A stretch of DNA of 22,422 bases, taken from the NCBI GenBank assembly GCA_964058805.1, contig CAXKVV010001912.1, forward strand, positions 1 through 22,422. The letters run 5' to 3'. The position numbers were made by a program, and so were the translations under genes. The DNA is from Schoenoplectus triqueter (Eukaryota > Streptophyta > Magnoliopsida > Poales > Cyperaceae). The notes below the pieces were generated by a model that searched no databases, had not been told where the DNA came from, and was given only the letters and a program-made list of their open reading frames with translations. This document shows, in pieces, positions 9,750-19,604 of the stretch (within the stretch, counting starts at the first letter, position 1; every line of letters begins with the position of its first letter).

Positions 9750-10640
9750 ACTTCCCTCTCTCATATTTTTGTTCCACCTCTCCTCTCTTTTTCTTTTCCG
9801 CTTCTCCTCTCTCTCTTGCGGTAAATAGGTCTGGCCTCCGACTGATTTCGCTTCTATTTCCTACTAATGTCCCCCACTTCTCTTACTAATCCAAAAGATC
9901 AGTTTTGTTCGCTCTTCTCTAGATACTCGGTCAATCCTTCTATTCAAGAGCATCATGCCTTGGGTTTTATGCATAATTTATTGACACGATTTGCTACGAA
10001 TTTCTCAGTCGTTCGGGTGATTTTAAAAATCATACACGGATTGCGCGTTGTTGGGTCCTAACTGGGACCGGAAAAAAAATTGATCACCAAACAGATTTTT
10101 ATATAAGATCATATACGAAGCAAATTGATCATATTTAATCGTATTTCACACTTATATCTTATATATTTCACACTTATTTCACACCAAACAAATTGATCGC
10201 TCTTCAGATTTTTATATATATTTTTTAAATATTTAGGGGTAGAATATGTTTGAACTAATGATTTTCAATAATAATATTTTTTTATCCTTCATTTTTCAGA
10301 AATAAAAAGAAAAGAAAATAAAATATAAAATTTGGTCCAAGTACTTTTTTAATATGGAGATAACTTTAAACACTTGTTTTGACATAATGTAGAAACCATA
10401 CTTTGTACTATGTAATTCATAACGGCATAAATTATTTTATTATGAGTTAGACTATAGTACTATGTAGCATAAATCATGTTAGTGTTCTGATTTTTTTTTA
10501 TAATTAAAATGTACTATCCAAGCCGCACAAAATTATTTTCATATGCAAATCTAGTTGGTTATTGTGCTATGAATTATTTTTTCGTTTCCTCCTTATTTTA
10601 TATTAATTAAGCGTTTGAATTTGAATCTTCCTTTAATTTT
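9750..10640. other. P450 upstream region with a pyrimidine-rich block
   Basis: Positions about 9752-9830 are strongly CT-rich on the plus strand. A 64-codon open frame follows (9867-10061) but shows no recognisable domain, so I do not call it a gene. The rest is AT-rich. It forms the distal upstream region of the P450. Confidence 0.4.
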
Positions 10641-10654
10641 GAACCATCATTTTC

Positions 10655-10664
10655 CTATAAATAG
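10655..10664 (+). promoter_or_regulatory. TATA box of the P450 gene
   Basis: The string ctataaatag matches the plant TATA consensus and lies about 92-101 bp before the start codon. With the usual spacing of about 30 bp, transcription would start near 10690 and give a 5' leader of about 65 nt. Confidence 0.65.
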
Positions 10665-10755
10665 TACCCTATTATGGAACCTGGGAACATCCAACGATAC
10701 CAGTAAATATAGCATCCCGAATCCCTCGATCTTCCGACTTAATTAATCTCTAACC

Positions 10756-12892
10756 ATGGAGATACTCACATCAATAGTAGAGCTCTCCAACTCTTCTACG
10801 CTAACAATCCTACTGATCTCGCTTGTAACCTTGTTTGTCATCATCCGCACCTCTACACCCAATTCTAAACTTAGCGCCACCATTCCATCGCCTGTTGCTC
10901 TCCCAATCATTGGCCATCTCCACCTACTTGGCAAAAACCCACACCAAGCCTTCCACCGCATCGCTCTCCGCCATGGTCCCTTCTTTCGTATCCGCCTAGG
11001 TAGCATCGATTGCCTGACTGTCAACTCTCCTTCGTCAGTAAAAAGTTTTCTCAAGGATCAGGACATCAATTATGCTAACCGTTTTAACTCAAGTGGCCTT
11101 ATCCGTCTCGCTTATGATGGCTCCGACATGAGCTTTGCCCCATACAGCCCTCACTGGATCTTCATGAGAAAGCTAACCATGACTCAGCTCCTTGGTGGCA
11201 AAACCATAGACCAACTATCCTTCATTAGGCAAGATGAGATAAAAATACTTCTCAGAGAGTTGTATGACAAGTCCAGGAAAGGTGAGAAGTTGAACTTGCC
11301 AAAGGTGTTCTTTGGAGTATCGAGCAATATCGTTTCGCGCATGTCCATTGGTAGGCAATGGGCTGGGGGGGACAATGAGTTAGAAGAACTAAAGATATTG
11401 ATCAATGATTTGGAGAAGACCGTGGGCTTGTTTGATTTCAGGGACCACATATGGGTCCTCAAACAATTGGGGAAATTAGGGATCGATTTCCAAGGGATCG
11501 ACAAAATAGTGGATGACCTGCGGGCACGATATGATCGGATGGCAGAGCGCGTGCTGAGATCGAAAGAGGCGGAGCGACGAAACAAGAATGGTAAGAAGGA
11601 TGGTCAAGATGGAGTGAAGGATATATTGGACTTGTTGATGGATGTTTATGATGATAAAAATGCCGAGAAGAAACTTACAAAGGACAACATCAAAGCCTAT
11701 ATTCTGGTATATATGTATTTTAATTTTAAATTAACTTTTTTTATTTAATTTGCGGTTTGAAACTTTCAACTTCTCTAAATCATCAACGATTCAATAATAA
11801 TAAGTAAATAAACTTGTCAAATTTTATCTCCTAACCTCCCCATAAAAAGAAAAAGAAACCATGCTATGAATCATTTCATCTTCTTAAAGTGTAAATTATT
11901 GATTTAAATCACTCAAAATAATTTTCATTTGAAAATCTAATTGAAAATCGAATTTTATATTTTTAGAATTCTTTTACTATTTTTTAAATGATTTTTATAG
12001 TTAGAAAATCACTTCTTTTAAACGGCTAATAATTAAATCAAAACTATCTTTACAAAATAATAAAAAGAATTCTAAAAATTATAAAATTTGATCCCAACTA
12101 AATTATCATATTGAAATCATTTTGTGTGGTTTGAATCAACTATTTAAACTTTGAGAATGAAAAGAATGATCGATAGCACGGGAGTGATCCTGCTGCTATA
12201 CAAACATCATAGCCTAACTCTTTAAAATTATATATTTTCTGAAATGTTGAATTGAATTTTTGAAGAATATATTGGCCGCTGGTACAAGCACAACGGCTCT
12301 GACACTCGAATGGGCATTAGCAGAGATGATGAACCATCCCACTATCCTTAAAAAGCTCCTCACAGAACTGGACACAGTTGTTGGCCAAGACAGGCTGGTA
12401 GATGAATCTGACCTCCCTCGACTCCCTTATCTACAAGCTTTCATCAAAGAAACCCTACGGCTCCACTCTCCAATACCAATGGTTCGTCGAATGGGCTCAG
12501 AGGACTGTGTAATTGATGGTCATTTTGTGCCAGCCGGCACTCCCGTATTCGTCAATTTTTGGGCTGTCATGAGGGACCCAACATTCTGGGATAATCCATT
12601 AGAATTCAATCCAGAGAGGTTTATTGGCAACAATAAAGTGAATGATGTAGATGTAAGAGGGCAGCATTTCCATTTGTTGCCTTTCGGGACAGGAAAAAGG
12701 CTGTGTCCCGGTATATCACTGGGGCAGTTAGTGGTGACAAATGCTTTTGCAGCATTGGTACAATGTTTTGAGTGGCCGAGTGCTGAAGGTTCGGTTGACA
12801 TGACGGAAGCACCCGGCATTACATTGACTAGAGCCGAGCCGCTTTTTATGTCTCCAAACCCGCGCCTTGATAAATTGTTGTCAAGTCTGTGA
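10756..12892 (+). CDS. Cytochrome P450, CYP93-like (two exons, 525 aa)
   Basis: Exon 1 is 10756-11706 and exon 2 is 12266-12892. The 559-bp phase-0 intron has ends CTG|GTATAT and GAAG|AAT, and the join reads KAYIL-NILAAGT, as expected for the I-helix. The product has a membrane anchor (about residues 13-30), a proline-rich hinge IPSPVALP (43-50), a C-helix WxxxR (W134, R138), I-helix AGTSTT (322-327), ETLR (379-382), PERF (433-436) and the haem loop FGTGKRLCPG (457-466, Cys464). The DVRGQHFHLLPFG stretch before the haem loop is typical of CYP93. The family uses NADPH-P450 reductase at the ER and includes flavone synthase II, isoflavone synthase and pterocarpan or triterpenoid hydroxylases, but the substrate cannot be told here. 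The start codon has a good context (aaccATGG). Oddly, the usual acidic I-helix residue is Ser325. All other motifs and the length look functional. A MITE lies in the intron. Confidence 0.9.
11862..12178. mobile_element. Foldback MITE in the P450 intron, family A copy 1 (about 317 bp)
   Basis: The outer ends read TGCTATGAATCATT (11862 on) and, inward from the right end, TGCTATCGATCATT. The arms continue as imperfect inverted repeats to the centre, with 'tttttagaattctttt' in both. It fills more than half of the 559-bp intron and leaves both splice sites clear. A diverged copy lies at about 20467-20791, with its central segment ('cttcttttaaacggct') in opposite orientation. No target duplication could be assigned. 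Confidence 0.75.
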
Positions 12893-14413
12893 AAGCTTCG
12901 GCAAATTGCATGAACTGTGCTTTTATTCGTATGTATTTATATATCTACAGGCAAGCTACTACTGGTATTTGTATTCCGTCCTCTTGAATTGGATCCAATG
13001 CCTTATACGCTCGCTTTGGTGATCATGTCAGATCAAATTGTTTGAACATATTGATGTTACATAAGTCACGTTATGGAACTTATATAGTAAATAAATTGTC
13101 TTAATATGAAGTTCCCTTACTACTGTCTTGAGTACTACATGTAAGTGTTAGCATTTTGCAATGAATAAATTGTTGGAAAATTTTGTATCTTTGTTAGCAC
13201 AAAGTCAAAATGTTTGCCCATGTTAGATTTTGCATTGAAGAAATGTTTGAAATGCACGCGCGGATTTCTTATCACAAGTCCCATATAACCTCCTCCCATT
13301 CTTTTGTATTGAATTTGGGCCGCATGAGGTTGAATACACCTAAAACAAATTATGTCGAGTGCCAAGCTTCAAAATCCAGATCAATTTCTCTCCCTCTCTG
13401 TTAAAGTTTCAAATTTTGAAATTGTCTGCTCGGTGCATTGGGGTCTGACACCACAACAAAATTATTTGAACAAAGAACTTTGAGAAATATAGATAAATTT
13501 ATCTAATAAGAACCAATAAAAAAGTGTAATGTGTATGGTCATATATCAGCACCGAAGTTGAAAGGGCAAGTCAAAGTCAGGGAAAGACAACTAATCTTCT
13601 AAAACACTGATTTGATGATTTTAGTCAGGGAAAGACAACTAATCTTCTCAATCATCCTAATTATATGATTGAACAAACATTAATGTAATAATTGGAGAAT
13701 TTATGCATTGCAAGGGATTTTTAATTTACTCACAATGTCAGCAAACTTTAAGCTGGTTAGATGCAATGGTCCTGAATGTACTGTTCTTAGTTTAACTGAC
13801 AGTCTCCTGTAGGGGAAAAACAGTATAGTACGATGAGGTTGCATGACACAATAAAGATTAATTAATAATAATAATGGAAGGGGAATGAAAGCTTGTGAAC
13901 AGCCTAATAAAGGCTCAAAATGGCAATTGGATAACATTTGACTTGAATAATTAAATGTGGTACGATTGCACAATAGAGATATAAGGCTTAACTGTACTAT
14001 CGAGGGTACTGAGGACTTACTGAAGATAATTTTGGAGATACGGCAGATAACATTAAACAAGATAAGTGTATTGTAAACATGCATATGTCATAAAGTACTG
14101 GCAATTCTTTCTAATCCATTCTTTCCTTCAATTTTTTTTTTTGATAAATTATATATTTCCTTCAATTTATAATTAAGCTCAACTCAACTGAAAATCTGTA
14201 CGATCCATCCCAAAAGCAATATATTCAGTCAAAAGGACCATTTAGTATTTTCTCATAAAATTGAAGGTTAAAATTCCAAGATTTCTTGCAGCTTTCGATG
14301 AATCCCGGAATGTTGCGGACACTAGCTAAAAGCATAAAATGTGGAATATTAATTCAAATATACTAACTTGGATGCACTCAAAACAACCCACACAAGGAAA
14401 TGATGAGATAAAC
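12893..14413. other. P450 3' flank and intergenic DNA
   Basis: No supported gene. A 26-bp exact direct repeat occurs at 13575-13600 and 13623-13648 (it contains 'gtcagggaaagacaacta'). The minus-strand frame at 13701-14084 (127 codons) has no recognisable domain. The part next to 14413 may be intron sequence that travelled with the CYP97B exon on the minus strand. Confidence 0.4.
13090..13095 (+). terminator. Candidate poly(A) signal of the P450 gene
   Basis: An AATAAA hexamer lies 198 bp after the stop codon, and a second one is at 13164-13169. Plant poly(A) signals are loose, so either or neither may be used. Confidence 0.35.
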
Positions 14414-14572
14414 CTCAATAAACCAATCGCATAGGGAGAAGAAGAGAGGCCAGTCAAACAGGTCAGTCACAGCTCCTTCAGCAATTGGCATATTTCCATT
14501 GGTGCCCCCACTCAGCAAGTTTGTCAGAAGATTACTTGCTTTGTCTATCATGTTTCTCTTTTTCTTTGGTTT
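14414..14572 (-). pseudogene. CYP97B exon fragment (carotenoid-hydroxylase-type P450)
   Basis: The minus-strand frame reads [11 protein letters not shown], then [18 protein letters not shown] and DWFIE. I recognise this as the segment shortly before the substrate-binding region of plant CYP97B proteins, where the family typically has SLYDWFLE followed by HG. The similarity stops exactly at GAG|GT (14414/14413), an intact-looking splice donor, so the piece is one exon with adjoining intron rather than a processed copy. No later exons (I-helix, ExxR, haem loop) are found on this strand within the window. The frame shows changes such as SLC for SLY and DWP where related proteins have DRP. CYP97 enzymes are plastid carotenoid or related hydroxylases. 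This remnant cannot encode one. It is unrelated to the neighbouring CYP93-like gene beyond both being P450s. Confidence 0.75.
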
Positions 14573-14687
14573 CTTGAAGATTGACACCTATGACATGATC
14601 AAGGGTTATAAACTCCAGTTCATTAACATAAATGTACAAATTTTACCATCATTTTACTTTTTTTGTGCACTCGTCTATGGTCATTCC

Positions 14688-15078
14688 AGCACTGATTTTT
14701 TTAATATAATAACTAATATAATTATAATAATAAAAATAAAATTTAATATTAAAAATGACACTACGTCACTGTCAGTCATATTTTTTTATTATTTTTTTTA
14801 TTTTAAAAAAAAAAGATGAGCACGCCAGTGGGAGTGACGCACTCCAATTGATGGAAGTGCCACATGCCATTTTAAAAGTGATGAAAGTAATGAAAAATAA
14901 GAACACGTTATTTTCAGTGGTGTCTTTCTAAATGTATAAGTCTCAGTGATGTATATTTTATACGTCAGTTGCAATGACGTATTGTTATTTTTGGTGTTAA
15001 AATTTATTTTTTTTCATTATTATTATTATTATTATTAATAATATGATTACACTAGTTATTATATTAAAAAATCAGCAC
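14688..15078. mobile_element. MITE with long terminal inverted repeats (391 bp), CATTCC flanks
   Basis: The left end reads AGCACTGATTTTTTTAATAT and the right end, read inward, GTGCTGATTTTTTAATATAA. The shared arm extends about 45-50 bp through 'taatataataacta'. Direct repeats CATTCC (14682-14687 and 15079-15084) flank it, and extending to 8 bp gives CATTCCAG/CATTCCTG if the terminal bases belong to the target. The interior has several short 'gtcagt' and 'gacgt' motifs and no coding capacity. The superfamily is uncertain (hAT-like or Mutator-like). Confidence 0.7.
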
Positions 15079-15084
15079 CATTCC

Positions 15085-15935
15085 TGACTTCCAGTGACTA
15101 TGCTTAACCTACCCTTTTTGTGTACCCTTTTCTCTACCCTTGTAGTTGCACAAGGACTATGCTTAACCTAAATACGAGCTGAACTGAACCACGGTTGAGA
15201 TGAAAAATCTGAGATATATATGCTAGATATGTGTGTCATGGATCAGCATCCAACAACTAGTGATATATGGGTACCCCATGATTGAAAAAAAAAACTTTAT
15301 AAGTGTCGCCTCATTAAAACATTCAACGTCAATTACACTAATAAATTTAAATGGAAACCAAATTGATATCAAATTTGGATAAGGTTTTGACTTGACAGGA
15401 ATTACTATACCAATTAACAGGTATTACCAAAGATCGAGTTCTCAATCAGGAAATGTGTGAACAACTGTGGATTGAAGCGATGAGACGAGGAAGAAAGTGG
15501 AAACAGAGAAGAAAACCCGCACCTAATGAAGTGACCGAGAGTTTTATGTTTAATTAAAAAAGAAAATTGAAGTTAAATATTATAATAAATGAGCGGCGAA
15601 ATTAGAAATCTATATTTCACAGACCTAACATCCACATGGAGTCAAATTACATTCCAAAAAATATAAAATATAATTTACTAATAGATTTTGATATGGAGAT
15701 TAGATTGAGCAGTTTGAATCGATCATTTCTAACTTAAAATTAATAATATAGCGCAAAGTACATAACACTCTTGTATTTTACAAAGTATCATAATCTAATT
15801 ATATATATATAATTACTTCCGACCAAATGGGTGAATTTAACATTAAACCCGAATCCGTCCCGGATCGACGCTAACCCGCCCAGTGCGGTCAATGGGGCGT
15901 GGATTTAGTATCCGCCACCGGCCTTCTTAATCTTA
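15085..15935. other. Intergenic DNA with a GC-rich island
   Basis: No gene. A 16-bp string, gactatgcttaaccta, occurs twice (about 15096 and 15156). A GC-rich block (about 15845-15930, with several CCCG, CCGG and GGCC strings) lies immediately before the Helitron-like element. It might be the end of another repeat, but no family is recognised. Confidence 0.35.
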
Positions 15936-16415
15936 TCTATATACTATTATATAAAGCATTTAAGAATTGGAGGGTCCATTTTTTGTCATGGTAATTTTTT
16001 ATTATACCCAATTTATTCCTCAATTAGACGGATAATATTTATTTTTGATTGATCGAACGTATGTGATCGTGTCCATTGATCCCCTTTTTCTCTCCATTTT
16101 TTTCCCTTCTATACTATTATTTCCAAACTATTATTTTTTTTATTTAGCAACCTTGTACATATTGGTAAGAAATTAATGGTGAAAATATATATTAGAATAA
16201 TTTATTTTTCTTGCCATAAAAATCATAAATCATAAATCATTAACTCATATTATGTAAAAATCTCATCCAAGATTAAATATAGTCTTTATTATAGGTTTTC
16301 TCTATAATTTGATGAATTTATAATTTAATGTTAGATAAATATTATTTTTTTATCTTATAATGTTTTAATGTTTAAATAAAAGAGTATGCTGCAATGCGCG
16401 AGTATATATAGCTAG
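15936..16415 (+). mobile_element. Small non-autonomous Helitron-like element (480 bp)
   Basis: The 5' end reads A|TCTATATACTATTATATAAA, the TC start with 'tatactattatataaag' common in plant Helitrons. The 3' end reads gcaatgcgcgagtatata followed by gCTAG|T, matching the CTRR end and the A/T insertion site of Helitrons. The 'gcaatgcgc' stretch resembles the usual GC hairpin before the end, but its left stem is decayed. No inverted terminal repeats or target duplication are seen, as expected. No replication-helicase frame or captured gene is seen inside. Confidence 0.65.
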
Positions 16416-17409
16416 TGGTGGAAATAAGGAAATGAGGCACTTCAATCGTCGGTCTCCTTTATTTAGTTTGGTTGTTAATCCGGAAATTTACCAGTTATAC
16501 ACAAATCATTTTATTTTTTAATTATTTTCTTATTACTTTATGGAGGAATTTAGATCGAAATTCCGGACATAATAAAATCTTATTTTAATTCATTTATATT
16601 TCGGATCATATATAAATATTTGTACGTTAACTTAATTACATATCAAACATATAATGTAATTTGCTACAGAATTACTGCTATAAAATAAGTTAGATGGTCA
16701 ACAGTCTAAGATTTATTGGTTCAATTTCCTATCTATATCTAAAATCAACATTGAAAATTATTAAAAAAACGAATAAAAAATACTTAATGGTGATGTCAAA
16801 AGTGACTGATTTAAATTGTCCATTTTATTTCTAACGACAAAAGACTATACAATTATAATACGTATGAAAAAGTAAAGAGTGCACTCATAGAATCCACTCT
16901 TTAAATCACATATAAAATCTTAAAAATAAACGAGAAAACATTTAACTGGTGAGAGGAGTCGACCCCCTTGACAACTTCCATCTCATGAACAAATACATAT
17001 AAGTATGAATTCTATTAACTGTTGAACCAATATGAAAGAAAAGTCCAATCAAAATTTAGACATGTATTTAATTTCATTAACAAGAAGTATCAGCGGATGT
17101 ACTCATGTGGTTTCAACCATGGATGTGTAACAAAATAAAAGTCAGAGTTTTTGTGCAATCTGCCATTGTCCAACCCCAAGCTTTTACTTTTTTACCCTTG
17201 AAGCAGTCAACAAAAAATAGTTAGTTCAGTTCAACTCCATTTGTTTCTCAAATTACATTTCCGGTAATGCTTTTTCAGAACAAAATCGTCCATGGGTTGA
17301 TATTGCTGTTCTTAGAATAGGATAAGGATAAGAACTGAATGCTCAACTTAGTCCTAAATAAGAACCGAAAAAAATGGCATCACCAACTGACTTGTGACTA
17401 TATTCTAAA
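16416..17409. other. GDSL upstream region with two weak SINE-like box pairs
   Basis: No gene. tgg.tcaacag (16695-16705) with ggttcaatttcc (16718-16729) on the plus strand, and TGGTTCAACAG (17029-17019) with ggggtcgactcc (16966-16955) on the minus strand, resemble tRNA-like A and B boxes. No SINE tails or target duplications were found. The rest is AT-rich and forms the upstream region of the lipase gene. Confidence 0.3.
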
Positions 17410-17413
17410 CCCC

Positions 17414-17420
17414 TATTAAA
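17414..17420 (+). promoter_or_regulatory. Candidate TATA box of the GDSL gene
   Basis: The string tattaaa lies 90-96 bp before the ATG at 17510. The usual spacing would place the transcription start near 17445-17450, at or after the upstream in-frame ATG at 17444. This argues for the start at 17510. Confidence 0.4.
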
Positions 17421-17509
17421 GAGCCCTCAAATGGAATAAGGAAATGCTGTCATGGTTTATTTCTCTACTTTTGCTTTATTTTAATAGGCCCACAGAAGTT
17501 AAAATTGGT

Positions 17510-18941
17510 ATGGCTACTTTGGTTACTGGCATAACTCTACTTCTATTATTCGTTTCCTCTGAAGCAGCTTCATCATTTGATGTGCCAGCCATGTTTGCAT
17601 TTGGCGACTCAACTCTTGATACAGGTAACAATAATGATCTGGCAACATTTGCCCGGTCAAACTTCGCACCCTATGGTGAATCATTCCCTGACAAGAAACC
17701 AACTGGTCGTTTCTCTGATGGAAAGATTGTGCCCGACTTCATTGTATCAGCATTAAATCTCTCTGATTCACTTCCAGCCTATGCCGGGCACAGAATTACC
17801 GCCAATGATATCGGTGTGTGCTTTGCATCCGCAGCTACTGGTTTGGATGATGACACAGCTGCCACAACGAATGTACTTACAATTGCTGAACAAGTGGAGA
17901 ATTTTAAGCTCTATATCAAGAGCATGATTGCTTTGAAAGGCGAGGCAGAAACACAAGAATTTCTTAAGAAATCGCTGTTTTTAATTAGCATAGGAGCAAA
18001 TGACATTATCATTAGCTACTATCTTTTCGACAAGAAGATTAAATATACACTTCCGCAGTACCATGCATTCCTCCTTGACCGACTTAAGACCTTGCTTCGG
18101 GTAATTTGAATCACATTACTGTAATTATAACATTAAAAGAAAATCATTATGTCAAGTTATGATGAGCTTAAATCAAATTTTGTATTAAATCAATAGCAAT
18201 TGCATGAATTGGGAGCAAGGAACTTTCTCATGGCGAGTCTACCACCAATAGGTTGTCTACCATTACAATTAACTTTTGAGTCCTTCAAAAGAAGCACAAT
18301 TCCAGGCATTCCAGCTGCTCCACGCCCCAAGAAGTGCATTCGAGATCAAAACATTGGGGTAGAAAGCTATAACACAAAACTTCAGCAGGCGATCCAAGAG
18401 CTTCTGAAAGAGTTCAATTCCAAGGAAAGAACTAGAGCGGCTTACCTCGATAACTATAGCCCTGTTCTTGACATGTCTAACAATCCCCAGAAATATGGTA
18501 AATCAAAGGACCACCTTGTTTTCTTCAATTCTTTCATTTTATTTGCTAATTTTGTGTCCTCTACTCTGAATCTTAGTGACCAATGGATTGTGCAGATCAG
18601 GAAATGTATTTGCTATATGTGTAAACACAGTGAAGGATAAATTTTTCATAGTCTTTAATTACGCTCAAATTATTGATCTAACTTTTTTCCTTTATTGGTG
18701 CCAGTTACAACATCGTTGTTTCTGATTTTGTTTCTTTCTTCTTTCAGGATTTACTGAGACGACAAAGGGATGTTGCGGTTCTGGGTTGATAGAAACAGGG
18801 CCACTCTGCAACTCTTTTGACTTGATTTGCAGAAATCCTTCCCAGTACATGTTCTTTGATTCTGTTCATGGTTCACAGGCCTTGAACAAGGCTGTCGCGG
18901 GAAATATCATGAAAGCTGTGTTTGCTATGTTGGCAAATTAA
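17510..18941 (+). CDS. GDSL esterase/lipase, secreted (three exons, 361 aa)
   Basis: The exons are 17510-18100, 18197-18497 and 18748-18941, with introns of 96 bp (phase 0, CGG|GTAATT...ATAG|CAA) and 250 bp (phase 1, TATG|GTAAAT...TTCAG|GA). The product has a signal peptide (about residues 1-20), block I FGDSTLDTGNNN with nucleophile Ser34, the PYGESFPDKKPTGRFSDGK stretch, block II GVCFASAATG (102-111), block III GANDI (Asn164) and block V DSVH (Asp335, His338). The SGNH catalytic set is complete and the length is normal for the plant family. Such enzymes hydrolyse acyl esters in the apoplast (lipids, cutin or wall esters), but the substrate is unknown here. His338 is followed by GS, where most relatives have PT. 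An in-frame ATG at 17444 would add 22 residues, but the shorter start gives the better signal peptide and fits the TATA position. The intron-2 readthrough frame is not coding. Confidence 0.92.
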
Positions 18942-19021
18942 ATTAGTCATGCCATGAGCATATCATATCAATATGTACAGATAGATATATAGATATGTAA
19001 ATCTTACAAAGCTGAAGCTCC

Positions 19022-19027
19022 AATAAA
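19022..19027 (+). terminator. Poly(A) signal of the GDSL gene
   Basis: An AATAAA hexamer (within caataaaata) lies 81 bp after the stop codon, a typical distance for a near-upstream element. Confidence 0.5.
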
Positions 19028-19604
19028 ATATTTTGATTCGTATTTAAAAATGGAAATTAAAAGTGGCCAAAATTATAAATAATTTTATTTTATTGTGCAA
19101 AGAAATAGTTGCCATTTTCTAGAAATTAAACAAAAGTACTATTCTTTCACGGCTTGACAGATTGGAGTTCAACAAACAGCAGCCTTTATTTCTCTTTCTT
19201 ATCTAACCTGAGCCCATTTCAGCCCAAATCTACTTTTCGAACCTATATGTAATAGAAATCAGTTTCGGTGCCACCACTATTATTGTATTGGAAGACCTTA
19301 TAGGGTGGTAATGCACAAATACCTTCGGTATCAGTTATTACAGATTTTATTATTCGTGATAAATGAGTTATTATTAATATATATATATTTTATGTAATTC
19401 ATTGTGCTATATTGTCATTATCTATGTTAAAATGAGTTATATTCATATTAATAAAAATTAAATTAAATTAATATAATATAAAATTAATTGCCTAATAAAA
19501 TCATTGACATAAATAATCACTCGTTTGAAATAAAAATAAATTCATATCAATTATGATGTCGATTTTGATATCAACATAATTTTTTTTCCTGTCTATATAT
19601 ATAC
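19028..19604. other. GDSL 3' flank, nothing recognised
   Basis: AT-rich intergenic DNA without a supported gene or structured repeat, ending at the hAT-like element. Confidence 0.4.

Noticed and set aside
9867..10061. 64-codon frame after the CT-rich block as a small gene
   Set aside because: The CT-rich block resembles a leader, but there is no TATA box at a fitting distance and no protein similarity that I recognise.
10743..11054. 103-codon minus-strand frame over P450 exon 1
   Set aside because: It is antisense to a well-supported exon and has no recognisable motif.
11184..11585. 133-codon minus-strand frame over P450 exon 1
   Set aside because: It is an antisense shadow of the same exon.
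12520..12819. Minus-strand frames over P450 exon 2
   Set aside because: They are shadows of the haem-binding exon.
13701..14084. 127-codon minus-strand frame as a gene
   Set aside because: It has no domain, is rich in residues expected from AT-rich noise, and lacks supporting context. It may be intron DNA from the CYP97B piece.
17815..17844. Block II of the GDSL protein (FASAATG) as a lost-glycine defect
   Set aside because: FASAATG is a normal variant in plant GDSL lipases.
18498..18640. Readthrough coding past exon 2 of the GDSL gene
   Set aside because: The frame after TATG|GTAAAT loses family similarity, and exon 3 restores block V with the catalytic Asp and His.
10756..18941. P450 and GDSL lipase as a metabolic gene cluster
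   Set aside because: There are only two intact genes, 4.6 kb apart with repeats between, and no further pathway genes. Adjacency alone is not evidence.
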